From an uncultured Bacilli bacterium (GTDB lineage Bacteria; Bacillota_I; Bacilli_A; RF39; UBA660), in NCBI GenBank assembly GCA_944329505.1, contig CALVIJ010000060.1, forward strand, positions 1 to 5,909: a DNA stretch of 5,909 bases. The letters are read 5' to 3'. The notes beneath the pieces are model-generated. The model did not search any database and had not been told where the DNA came from. It was given only the letters and a program-made list of their open reading frames with translations. Position numbers and translations under genes: made by a program. This document shows, piece by piece, positions 1 to 5,909 of this stretch. How positions within the stretch are numbered: the stretch's first letter is position 1; each line of letters begins with the position of its first letter.

Positions 1-153
1 AAAGTATAAATTACAAGCCTCAGTTGTAACGGTCAAACCATAAGGAACAGGAAGTCCCATATTCGTCATTTCTGCTAAATTGGCTCCTTTGCCACCTAAT
101 AAATTTCTTAAACCTTTATTTCCTTCATCAAATAAATACACATATTTTTTCAT
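1..153 (-). CDS. ppdK: Pyruvate, phosphate dikinase, N-terminal fragment (cut by window edge)
   Basis: This is the first 51 codons of a gene that continues beyond base 1. The translation begins MKKYVYLFDEGNKGLRNLLG and continues with GGKGANLAEM, then a TNMGLPVP..LTVTTEAC segment, which is the very conserved start of the PPDK nucleotide-binding domain. PPDK is a cytosolic enzyme that interconverts pyruvate + ATP + Pi with PEP + AMP + PPi; in anaerobes it often works with PPi-linked glycolysis. The full protein is usually about 870-900 residues, so only about 6% is visible and the catalytic His domain and PEP-binding barrel lie outside. The ATG is preceded by a strong AAAGGAGG site. It starts only 14 bases after the recombinase stop codon, so the two genes are probably co-transcribed and possibly translationally coupled. 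PEP synthase shares this domain, but the GGKGANLAEM spacing and FDEG lead favour PPDK. Confidence 0.93.
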   Translation of the reverse strand, partial: MKKYVYLFDEGNKGLRNLLGGKGANLAEMTNMGLPVPYGLTVTTEACNLYF

Positions 154-160
154 TAAATTA

Positions 161-169
161 GCCTCCTTT
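161..169 (-). promoter_or_regulatory. ppdK ribosome binding site overlapping the xerD stop codon
   Basis: On the minus strand the sequence reads TAAAGGAGGC, a near-perfect Shine-Dalgarno element 7-8 bases before the ppdK ATG. Its leading TAA (168-170) is the stop codon of the upstream recombinase. A terminating ribosome would therefore sit directly on the ppdK initiation site, which suggests translational coupling. No promoter is seen between the two genes. Confidence 0.85.
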
Positions 170-1025
170 ATTTCTTATGAGCTCTGGGATGAGTACTCAG
201 ATAAACCTGTCTTAATCTTTCATTAGATACATGAGTATATATCTGGGTTGTCGATAAACTCTCGTGACCTAATAAATCACCTACACTCTTTAAATCAGCT
301 CCATCATTAAGCATATGAGTTGCATAAGTATGCCTTAGAGTATGTGGTGTTACATGAATTGAAATGCCAGCTTTTTTAGCAGTTTCGGTAACAATTTTTC
401 TAATTTCCCGTTCATTTAATTTATCACTTCTTTTACCTATTAATAAATATGGACTGTTCCCATGATCTAACTTTAAATATTTATCGATTAATTCCGCACA
501 TTTACTACCATAGTAAACATATCTTTCCTTATTACCTTTACCTAGTATTAATATTTTTCTTTCTTTAAAATTAATATCATTTAGTTTTATATTAGATAGT
601 TCGCTTACTCTAATTCCGCTAGAATATAACATTTCTAATATCAAAGCATCCCTTAAACCATATTTATTACTTCTATCAGGGAAAGCCAATAACTGTTCTA
701 AATCTTCATAATTCAAATAATTAGGTAATGTTTTTTCAACTTTTGGATTACTAATCAATCTCATAAAATTGTCTTTGATGATTCCTTCACTTTCTAAATA
801 CTTAAAATAACTTTTTAAAGAGCTTACTTTCCTTGATATCGATCTATTACTGTATTTATCTTCATATAATTTCCTTAAATATTTCCTAATAAGTTCTATA
901 TCAAGCGGCTTTTTATCGGCAAAGTTATAAAAGTTTCTTAAATCAATTTCATAATTTTTAATTGTATAATCAGAAAACCCTTTTTCATATTTTAAATAAT
1001 TCAAAAAATCATGAACATCATCCAT
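168..1025 (-). CDS. xerD: Site-specific tyrosine recombinase of the XerC/XerD type
   Basis: This is a complete 285-residue enzyme, close to the usual 290-300 of Xer recombinases. The N-terminal SAM-like core-binding domain covers about residues 1-90 (FLNYLKYEKGFSDYTIKNY...). The catalytic domain holds all the active residues: Arg139 (SSGIRVSEL), Lys163 (GKGNKERYV), His228 and Arg231 (HTLRHTYATHML), His254 (LLGHESLSTTQ) and the nucleophile Tyr263 (IYTHV). Xer proteins resolve chromosome dimers at dif; some relatives are phage or element integrases, but the length, the STTQIYTHV block and the housekeeping neighbour ppdK favour the chromosomal role. The start is placed at the ATG at 1023-1025, preceded by AGGTGAT. 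An in-frame GTG nine codons upstream would lie inside the -10 promoter element and is unlikely to be used. XerC versus XerD cannot be settled from this sequence, so the symbol is provisional. Confidence 0.9.
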   Translation of the reverse strand: MDDVHDFLNYLKYEKGFSDYTIKNYEIDLRNFYNFADKKPLDIELIRKYLRKLYEDKYSNRSISRKVSSLKSYFKYLESEGIIKDNFMRLISNPKVEKTLPNYLNYEDLEQLLAFPDRSNKYGLRDALILEMLYSSGIRVSELSNIKLNDINFKERKILILGKGNKERYVYYGSKCAELIDKYLKLDHGNSPYLLIGKRSDKLNEREIRKIVTETAKKAGISIHVTPHTLRHTYATHMLNDGADLKSVGDLLGHESLSTTQIYTHVSNERLRQVYLSTHPRAHKK

Positions 1026-1042
1026 ACCATCACCTATTATTA

Positions 1043-1051
1043 AGTATACCA
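1043..1051 (-). promoter_or_regulatory. Extended -10 promoter element for xerD-ppdK
   Basis: The minus strand reads TGGTATACT, an extended -10 (TGn + TATACT, five of six matches to TATAAT). The -35 region is poor (at best TTGTTT with a short 15-base spacer inside the preceding terminator), as is common for extended -10 promoters. Transcription would begin near 1036, giving a very short leader that holds only the AGGTGAT ribosome binding site (1029-1035) before the ATG at 1025. Confidence 0.5.
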
Positions 1052-1063
1052 CAAATAATAAAA

Positions 1064-1095
1064 AAACAAATAAACTTTTTAAAGCTTACTTGTTT
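1064..1095 (-). terminator. Rho-independent terminator after the dapA remnant
   Basis: On the minus strand the arms AAACAAGTAAGCTTT (1095-1081) and AAAGTTTATTTGTTT (1078-1064) can pair over most of 15 positions, with two G-T wobbles and a tiny AT centre that would open into the loop. A run of T follows down to 1061. It lies 15 bases after the dapA stop and directly upstream of the xerD promoter, so it separates the two units. The hairpin is symmetrical and also has T-rich sequence on the plus-strand side, but no plus-strand gene ends here. Confidence 0.75.
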
Positions 1096-1109
1096 TATTG
1101 TTTTTCTAG

Positions 1110-1833
1110 TTATAAATGTTTTTTCAAAACTTTATCTACTTTTTTCTTATTAACATCAGAAAGTTCAACTAAAGGAAGTCTAGGCTTACCAAAATCATAG
1201 CCCATTTGATTTAAAGCATATTTAACTGGTATAGGGTTTACTTCGCAAAATAAAGCATCTATCATATCTATATTTCCAGAATAAATTGCTAAATCATCTC
1301 CGCACAAACTAGCTATTTTAGCCACTTGAGAAATATTACCACTGGCTTCTTTAATTCCAACAATATTATCTATTTTAGATAATTTAAGGCAAGTTTCCGG
1401 TAATATGTTAACTCCAGTTCTAGATGAAACATTATATAAAATAATTGGCAAATTTACTGAATCGGCTATTGTTTTATAATGGGTAAATAAACCTTCTTGA
1501 GTGTATAATATGGAGTTACTAAAAGTAACCCATCAGCGCCTGCTTCTTCAGCATATTTACTTATTTTTATAGCATTTATTGTATTATTGCTTCCAGTTCC
1601 AACAATAACTTTAATTCGATTAGAATTTTTTTCAATCGTATAATTAATTAATTGTGTCTTTTCTTCTTCGTTAATGGTTGCAGCTTCACCTGTAGTTCCA
1701 CATACGATTACAGCATTAACTCCAGCGTCTATCTGATTATCTAATGGTTTCCATATTCCTCATAATTGACGCTGTCATCAGTAAATGGTGTGGCTATAGC
1801 AGTTCCAACACCTTTAAATATTTTTTCTTTCAT
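1110..1833 (-). pseudogene. dapA: Decayed dapA, 4-hydroxy-tetrahydrodipicolinate synthase
   Basis: DapA condenses pyruvate with aspartate semialdehyde in the diaminopimelate/lysine pathway. The remnant occupies all three minus-strand frames. Segment 1 runs from ATG 1833 (MKEKIFKGVGTAIATPF...) to a TAG at 1741-1743. Segment 2 (...DAGVNAVIVCGTTGEA... to VTPYY) begins after a one-base loss near the AAA run at 1748-1750 and stops at TAG 1466-1468. Segment 3 (QEGLF..., LPIILYNVSSRTG, GIKEASGN, then FCEVNPIPVKYALN) runs to TAA 1110-1112. Family members have about two more residues between PYY and QEG, so the second lesion near 1499-1504 fits a loss of about 7 bases. In segment 3, SGNIDMI joins directly to DALFCEVN (about 1257-1271), omitting roughly 48-50 residues including the GVISV region. 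The Thr-Thr, Tyr, Arg and Schiff-base Lys (GIKEA) remain recognisable, so decay looks recent. The start has a reasonable RBS (GAGGCG, 1841-1846). The frameshifts alone could be sequence errors; the large deletion could not. Confidence 0.9.
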
Positions 1834-1854
1834 AATTGTTCGCCTCGTTTATTA

Positions 1855-1860
1855 ATTATA
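1855..1860 (-). promoter_or_regulatory. Possible -10 element upstream of the dapA remnant
   Basis: A perfect TATAAT lies on the minus strand 21 bases before the dapA ATG, just ahead of the GAGGCG ribosome binding site. I see no convincing -35 hexamer at 16-18 bases. In such AT-rich DNA a TATAAT can occur by chance, so this is only a candidate. The 103-base gap between dapA and the upstream gene shows nothing else apart from the upstream gene's terminator. Confidence 0.3.
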
Positions 1861-1926
1861 ATGCATTTTCTTCATATTTCTATCTTCTAAAAATTCACGC
1901 TTTTTATAAAAATTCATACCTTACAT

Positions 1927-1954
1927 ACAAAAGAGACTATCTTTTAAGTCTCTT
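1927..1954 (-). terminator. Terminator overlapping the stop codon of the 261-residue protein gene
   Basis: The minus strand reads AAGAGACT (1954-1947), an 8-base loop, then AGTCTCTT (1938-1931), a perfect 8-bp stem followed by a short T-run (TTTTG). The TAG stop (1939-1937) lies at the loop/descending-arm edge, so the last codons of the gene form the hairpin. The T-tract is short, so efficiency is uncertain. Confidence 0.65.
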
Positions 1955-2722
1955 GTTTTCTACAATACTGGTGTCCGTATAAGGCGATGCATCGAAAAGT
2001 GGTAATTGGCCATCTATAACATTGCTTTTTTTTGGTCTTTTTCTCTTTTCAACTTTCTTTGGATGATTTAAATTATATTCAATCTTAGCTCTTTCTAATT
2101 CTGTAAGTTCTGAAGGATTTCTAACAATTTTCTTATTTTGCTTAATTAGTTCATAATTATGACGCCCAACTTCAAGTCCTCTAATTGTTTTATATCTTTT
2201 AAATTCTCTAATTAAACTAGCTTTAGCTTCCCAAAGAGAATTTTGAGCATCCTTTTCGTCAGAATTTTTTAACATGAGATATTTACTCAAGACATTTATA
2301 AAGTAACTATTAGTATATCTACGTGAAAAAATAAAAGTCAAAAATTCTGGGTCTTTTTCTATTTTATTTAAAAACCAGTTCATATAAAGTGTAATACTGC
2401 TTTTGGGTACTAATGCTTCTCTAAGATTTTCCGTTGCTAATTTTCGAATAAAATTCATATCATTAAATACGAGTTCTAATGCATTTAAGTGCCCACCGCT
2501 ATTATACTCAATTGTAAAATATCCTTTTTCATACCCTGGAAAAACTAAGCTAATAGCTTTTGCAAGTTCTTCTTCATTAGAAAAATTAGAAGTAAAGGCG
2601 TCTATTTCTGTAAGTGCGAATTTATTGCGGTGAGATCCATCTTCAAAATCTAAACTAAATGTTTTTTTGTTTCCATTATAATAATGATAAACAAGTCTAT
2701 ATCTATTTGTTTTTCCACCCAT
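1937..2722 (-). CDS. Hypothetical protein with a putative sliding-clamp-binding tail
   Basis: I do not recognise the family of this 261-residue protein. It has no signal peptide or membrane segment, so it is probably cytosolic. Residues 1-90 look like mixed beta/alpha structure (RYRLVYHYYNG, TFSLDFEDG, GYFTIEYNSGG, ALELVF). Residues 91-215 are mostly helical and charged. The tail from about 220 is strongly basic (KKVEKRKRPKK, 222-232) and probably disordered, followed by DGQLPLFD with QLPLF at 239-243. QLPLF fits the pentapeptide by which many bacterial replication and repair proteins dock on the DnaN beta clamp, so a DNA-associated role is possible; this is an inference from a short motif. 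The ATG has a GGTGAT ribosome binding site and a good own promoter at 2739-2767. The gene is a single-gene unit with its own terminator. An origin in a phage or other element is possible, but no other mobile genes are nearby. Confidence 0.85.
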   Translation of the reverse strand: MGGKTNRYRLVYHYYNGNKKTFSLDFEDGSHRNKFALTEIDAFTSNFSNEEELAKAISLVFPGYEKGYFTIEYNSGGHLNALELVFNDMNFIRKLATENLREALVPKSSITLYMNWFLNKIEKDPEFLTFIFSRRYTNSYFINVLSKYLMLKNSDEKDAQNSLWEAKASLIREFKRYKTIRGLEVGRHNYELIKQNKKIVRNPSELTELERAKIEYNLNHPKKVEKRKRPKKSNVIDGQLPLFDASPYTDTSIVENKRLKR

Positions 2723-2738
2723 TTAAATCACCAATTAT

Positions 2739-2767
2739 ATTATAGCTTAAAAAAGTGAAAACAGCAA
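2739..2767 (-). promoter_or_regulatory. Promoter of the 261-residue protein gene
   Basis: The minus strand carries TTGCTG (2767-2762), a 17-base spacer and a perfect TATAAT (2744-2739). The start site would be near 2732, giving a very short leader that contains the GGTGAT ribosome binding site before ATG 2722. The -35 hexamer and spacer lie inside the phosphoketolase terminator hairpin, so the two signals share the same bases. Confidence 0.6.
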
Positions 2768-2775
2768 ATTCACTT
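2749..2775 (-). terminator. Rho-independent terminator of xfp, overlapping its stop codon
   Basis: Arms AAGTGAA (2775-2769) and TTCACTT (2759-2753) form a 7-bp stem with a 9-base loop, followed on the minus strand by a T-run reaching 2749. The first two bases of the xfp TAA stop (2776-2774) overlap the ascending arm. The stem is short and AT-rich, so it may be leaky. Confidence 0.6.
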
Positions 2776-5086
2776 ACCATTTCCACTCACTAACTTCTGG
2801 CATGTCGACGCCATACTCTCTAATATAATTATAATGCTTCTTCAACATTTCTTCCATTTCTAAAATTACGTTATCGCCATCTTTACCTAAATCCAAGTTT
2901 TTAATAGCATCAATTACTAAATGATAACGATCTATTTTGTTTTGAACACGCATATCAAATGGAGTTGTGATAGTTCCTTCTTCCTCATATCCATGAACAA
3001 TCATGTTTTTATTATGTCTAAAATAAGTAAACTCATAAATTAATGATGGATAACCATGGAAAGCAACTATAACTGGCTTATCTTTGGTGAAAAACTTATC
3101 GTATTCTTCATCACTCAATGATTTAGAATATTCCATGCTTGATTTTAAGCACATCAAATCTAATACATTAATAAATCTAATTTTTAATTTAGGAAATTTT
3201 TCTTTTAATATCTTTGTTGCGGCTACCATTTCTAAAGTTGGACAATCACCAATAGAGACCATCACAATATCAGGATTTTTATCATCACTTACCCACTTCC
3301 AAATAGAAAGTCCTTTATCAAATTCTTCTTTAGCTTCTTTCATACTAATCCACTGTAGACTAGGATGTTTAGATGCTACTATAATATTAATTTGATTTTT
3401 AGTTTTCATACATTCGTCAAAACAAGTAATTAAACTATTGGCATCAGCTGGTAAATACATTCTGACTATACTATCTTTCTTGGTAGCCATATGATTTAGA
3501 AATCCAGGATCTTGGTGAGTATACCCGTTATGATCTTGCTGCCAAACATTAGATGTCAATACATAATTAAGTGATGAAATATCTCTTCTCCATTTTAAAT
3601 TTTGACATACTTTTAACCATTTTGCGTGCTGTCCAGCCATTGAATCAATTACTCTAATAAAAGCTTCATAACTCACAAATACGCCATGACGACCAGTAAG
3701 TAGATATCCTTCAAGTAATCCTTCACAAAAATGTTCGGATAAATAACTATCGACTATTTTACCATCTTTGCTTAGATTTTCATCACCATCTTTAATATCC
3801 ATTTGCCAATCACGAAGTGTGCCATCAAACATTTCATATAGTCTATTACTCATCGCTTCATCAGGACAAAATAATCTAAAATTATCATTAAGTTTATAAA
3901 CATCTCTAATATATTTGCTGAGTTCTAACATATCCTGGGTCTTATAACTACCATGTTTATCAAACTTAACTTCTAACTCTTTAACATCAGGTAACTTAAT
4001 TATTCTTCTAAGTAAACCACCATTAGCATTTGGATTAGCTCCCATTCGGTATTTTCCTTCTGGGATAATCTCATAAATTTCTTTACTTAAATGACCATTT
4101 TCATCAAATAACTCTTCAGGTCTATAACTTCTGAGCCACTTTTCTATTTGTTTAATGTGCTCATCACTATCTGGTACTATTGGAACTTGATGAGCTCTAA
4201 AGGTTCCAGCAATTTGTTTGCCATCGACAAAATCTGGGCCAGTAAATCCTTTAGGTGTTCTTAAAATAATCATTGGATAAATAATGCGGCCTTTAAATTT
4301 ACCACTCTTAATGGCCTTAATTTCTTCCAATACCCTATCTAAAGTATAATACATTTTTTTGTGCAAAATATTAATATCTTCAGCTTCGACTAAATATGGA
4401 TGCCATCCTAAACCGTTAAAATAACTTCCTAGTTCCTTTTCACTCATTCTACCGAATACTGTCGGATTGCTTATCTTATATCCATTTAAATTTAAAATAG
4501 GAAGTACAACTCCATCTGTTTTAGGGTTAATAAATTTATTACCATTCCAAGAGGTCGCAAGAGGTCCCGTTTCAGCTTCTCCATCACCAATAACCGTGGC
4601 TACAATCAGATCAGGATTATCTAAAACAGCTCCAAAGGCATGAGCTAAAGAATAACCTAATTCTCCACCTTCATTAATAGATCCTGGGGTTTCTGGGGCT
4701 GCATGGCTAGGAACTCCTCCAGGGAAAGAAAATTGTTTAAATAATTTTTTTAATCCTGCTTCATCCGTTGTAATATCAGGATATATTTCGCTATAAGTTC
4801 CTTCTAAATATACATTAGCTAAAGGGCTATTCCCACCATGACCAGGTCCAGAAATATAAATCATATTTAACTTATTATCTTTAATTAATCTATTTAAATG
4901 AGTATAAATAAAATTTTGTGATGGTACTGTTCCCCAATGACCAACTATTTTTTGTTTTAAATCGGTTTTTTTTAATTCTCTTTTTAAAAGAGGATTGTCA
5001 AGTAAATAAAGTTGACAAGCCGAAAGGTAATTAGCGGCTCTAAAATATTTATCTAAAATATCAATTTTACTTGTAATATCTTTCAT
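2774..5086 (-). CDS. xfp: Phosphoketolase (xylulose-5-phosphate/fructose-6-phosphate)
   Basis: This complete 770-residue cytosolic enzyme is a little shorter than bifidobacterial Xfp (about 825), mainly at the termini. It is thiamine-diphosphate dependent and splits xylulose-5-P (and often fructose-6-P) with phosphate to acetyl-P plus glyceraldehyde-3-P or erythrose-4-P. The ThDP-binding segment runs from GDGEAETGP (167-175) to NLNGYKISNPT (199-209), and the family signature GGELGYSLAHA is at 140-150. Residues aligning with the active site of Bifidobacterium Xfp are present: His50 (GHWGT), His83 (GPGHGG), His128 (PSH), His299 (AHQVP), Glu451 (LSEH), Gln517 and His524 (QQDHNGYTHQDPG), and Lys573 (ASKHP). 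The C-terminal domain holds HGYEEEGTITTPFDMRVQNKIDRY. Small departures include INEGGEL where bifidobacteria have IHEGGEL. The start ATG follows AAGGGGGAG at 5093-5101. It stands alone, closed by its own terminator. Substrate preference (X5P only or both) cannot be read from the sequence. Confidence 0.97.
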   Translation of the reverse strand: MKDITSKIDILDKYFRAANYLSACQLYLLDNPLLKRELKKTDLKQKIVGHWGTVPSQNFIYTHLNRLIKDNKLNMIYISGPGHGGNSPLANVYLEGTYSEIYPDITTDEAGLKKLFKQFSFPGGVPSHAAPETPGSINEGGELGYSLAHAFGAVLDNPDLIVATVIGDGEAETGPLATSWNGNKFINPKTDGVVLPILNLNGYKISNPTVFGRMSEKELGSYFNGLGWHPYLVEAEDINILHKKMYYTLDRVLEEIKAIKSGKFKGRIIYPMIILRTPKGFTGPDFVDGKQIAGTFRAHQVPIVPDSDEHIKQIEKWLRSYRPEELFDENGHLSKEIYEIIPEGKYRMGANPNANGGLLRRIIKLPDVKELEVKFDKHGSYKTQDMLELSKYIRDVYKLNDNFRLFCPDEAMSNRLYEMFDGTLRDWQMDIKDGDENLSKDGKIVDSYLSEHFCEGLLEGYLLTGRHGVFVSYEAFIRVIDSMAGQHAKWLKVCQNLKWRRDISSLNYVLTSNVWQQDHNGYTHQDPGFLNHMATKKDSIVRMYLPADANSLITCFDECMKTKNQINIIVASKHPSLQWISMKEAKEEFDKGLSIWKWVSDDKNPDIVMVSIGDCPTLEMVAATKILKEKFPKLKIRFINVLDLMCLKSSMEYSKSLSDEEYDKFFTKDKPVIVAFHGYPSLIYEFTYFRHNKNMIVHGYEEEGTITTPFDMRVQNKIDRYHLVIDAIKNLDLGKDGDNVILEMEEMLKKHYNYIREYGVDMPEVSEWKW

Positions 5087-5092
5087 GAAATA

Positions 5093-5101
5093 CTCCCCCT
5101 T
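5093..5101 (-). promoter_or_regulatory. Strong ribosome binding site of xfp
   Basis: The minus strand reads AAGGGGGAG six bases before the xfp ATG, a G-rich Shine-Dalgarno that fixes the start codon. Upstream, a TATAGT (5117-5112) is a candidate -10, but no good -35 hexamer sits at the right distance, so I do not call a promoter in the 139-base gap. Confidence 0.7.
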
Positions 5102-5176
5102 ATTCTCTATTACTATAACTTTGGCTATACTTTTAAGTCGTTACTTTCACCATTTTAATTTTAACATATTCAATAA

Positions 5177-5216
5177 CAAAAAAGAAGTCATTTTATGTTT
5201 TAACACAACTTCCTTT
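5177..5216 (-). terminator. Rho-independent terminator after the GerMN gene
   Basis: On the minus strand AAAGGAAGT (5216-5208) pairs with ACTTCTTTT (5188-5180) as nine pairs with one G-T wobble, across an AT-rich loop of 19 bases, and the descending arm merges into a run of six T (5186-5181) followed by TTG. It starts 10 bases after the GerMN stop codon and isolates xfp from upstream transcription. Confidence 0.65.
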
Positions 5217-5225
5217 ACAGTATGA

Positions 5226-5909
5226 TTATTTTAACGTAATTTTATAAAGTTCTCTATCACCAACATTAAAAACAACTTCTTTAACATCATAATTTGCTCC
5301 AATCGATAAAGATATCATGTCTAATGTTTCTTTAGAAATATCCTCACCAACTGCATCATTTAAAATATCTTCGTTAAATTGTAAGTACATATTTCCATCT
5401 TGGATTTCACTAGATACCAGTTTAGTTCCATCATTTAAAAAACTCATTAAATTCTTATTATAATCAAAGTTACTAGCTAATTCATCAATAATAATACTGG
5501 CTTTATCTCTATCGTCATTTATATATTTTGTCACTGGGACATAATAATAATTATCACTTATCTGATTAATATAATAAATCGTTACATCGGTAATATCTTT
5601 TGTACTAGTTAAATCAAATTCTTTATTAATTCCAAACGACTTATCTAAAGTAGAAGGTAAATTTATTTTTGTCTTTGGTAATTTAGTTAAAATATCTCCT
5701 TCAACATAAATAATAACTTTATCAACTCCATCGATAGAAGTTAGCGTGTAAACTATTGACTCTACCATTTTTTCTTCTAAATCTTTAGAAACATCTAATA
5801 GATCTTTAGAAAAGTCAACTTTAATTAAACCTTCTTCATAACTTAAACTTAAAATTTCCGTATTCGGAGGAATTATTGCGCTAAAACCACTAGGTATTTT
5901 ACTATCCAT
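5226..5909 (-). CDS. GerMN-domain protein (GerM-like), C-terminal part, 5' end cut by window
   Basis: At least 227 residues are visible; the Met at the window edge is probably internal. Two copies of the GerMN fold can be seen. The first (partial, about 1-75) has IPPNTEILSLSYEEGLIKVDFS, a helix ending in ESIVYTLTSIDGV, then DKVIIYVEGD. The second (about 118-226) repeats this pattern: YYVPVTKYINDDRDKASIIIDELA, FLNDGTKLVSSEIQDGNMYLQFNEDIL, LSIGANYDV, KEVVFNVGDREL. Bacillus GerM, the founding member, is a lipoprotein with two such domains needed for sporulation and germination. Here an N-terminal signal/lipobox would lie beyond base 5909 and cannot be checked, so envelope location is inferred from the family. 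The second copy is more diverged (for example FNED in place of DFSKD). GerMN domains also occur in non-sporulating relatives, so this alone does not prove spore formation. The gene ends with TAA and a terminator. Confidence 0.75.
   Translation of the reverse strand: MDSKIPSGFSAIIPPNTEILSLSYEEGLIKVDFSKDLLDVSKDLEEKMVESIVYTLTSIDGVDKVIIYVEGDILTKLPKTKINLPSTLDKSFGINKEFDLTSTKDITDVTIYYINQISDNYYYVPVTKYINDDRDKASIIIDELASNFDYNKNLMSFLNDGTKLVSSEIQDGNMYLQFNEDILNDAVGEDISKETLDMISLSIGANYDVKEVVFNVGDRELYKITLK

Noticed and set aside
168..1025. Tyrosine recombinase as the integrase of a mobile element
   Set aside because: There are no excisionase, tRNA target, attachment repeats or cargo genes in view, and its length and STTQIYTHV block are those of chromosomal Xer proteins.
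962..1153. Plus-strand frame of 63 codons
   Set aside because: It spans the 3' end of dapA, a terminator, a promoter and the 5' end of xerD; its composition looks like reversed AT-rich DNA and it has no convincing ribosome binding site.
1466..1510. Programmed frameshifting to express dapA
   Set aside because: Two shifts plus a large internal deletion are present, no slippery heptamer with a downstream stem is evident, and dapA is not known to use recoding.
1834..1936. Lysine riboswitch or other leader RNA upstream of dapA
   Set aside because: The gap is only about 100 bases, is AT-rich and shows no lysine-riboswitch core; a lysine riboswitch alone needs more than 160 bases.
2403..2633. Plus-strand frame of 76 codons
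   Set aside because: It lies entirely antisense within the intact 261-residue protein gene and shows no recognisable motif.
3084..3395. Plus-strand frame of 103 codons
   Set aside because: It is antisense within the strongly conserved phosphoketolase gene and is a shadow frame.
5135..5152. CcpA cre-like operator upstream of xfp (TGAAAGTAACGACTTA)
   Set aside because: The central CG is at the wrong position and the palindrome required by a cre site is missing.

Overview
The window is AT-rich bacterial chromosome with every gene on the minus strand. Good AGGAGG-type ribosome binding sites, Tyr-recombinase, phosphoketolase, PPDK and GerM-type proteins, small gaps and hairpin-plus-T-tract terminators point to a low-GC Firmicutes/Bacilli or Mollicutes-related lineage. 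A sporulation-type GerMN protein suggests spore-forming ancestry. All intact frames read through under the standard code, stops are TAA or TAG, and nothing indicates TGA = Trp. The species cannot be named from this sequence.

Layout in transcription order (high to low coordinates): (1) 5909-5226, the C-terminal part of a GerMN-domain protein, followed by a terminator at 5216-5180. (2) 5086-2774, a complete phosphoketolase (xfp) with all expected catalytic residues, ending in a terminator hairpin that overlaps its stop codon. (3) 2722-1937, a 261-residue protein of unknown function with its own promoter, a basic tail, and a C-terminal GQLPLFD segment that fits the bacterial sliding-clamp-binding motif; its terminator spans its stop codon. 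(4) 1833-1110, a broken dapA with two frameshifts and a missing internal block of roughly 50 codons, followed by a strong hairpin terminator. (5) 1025-168, a complete XerC/XerD-type tyrosine recombinase with its own extended -10 promoter. (6) 153-1, the first 51 codons of pyruvate, phosphate dikinase (ppdK), whose ribosome binding site overlaps the recombinase stop codon.

Most genes appear to be separate transcription units, each closed by a hairpin; only xerD-ppdK looks operonic. Metabolically, phosphoketolase (xylulose-5-P/fructose-6-P to acetyl-P) and PPDK (PEP/pyruvate interconversion) fit a fermentative, sugar-using anaerobe. The decayed dapA suggests loss of, or redundancy in, the diaminopimelate/lysine branch. 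The points most worth a second look are the multi-lesion dapA and the putative clamp-binding orphan protein. I saw no CRISPR array, insertion sequence, tRNA or rRNA.
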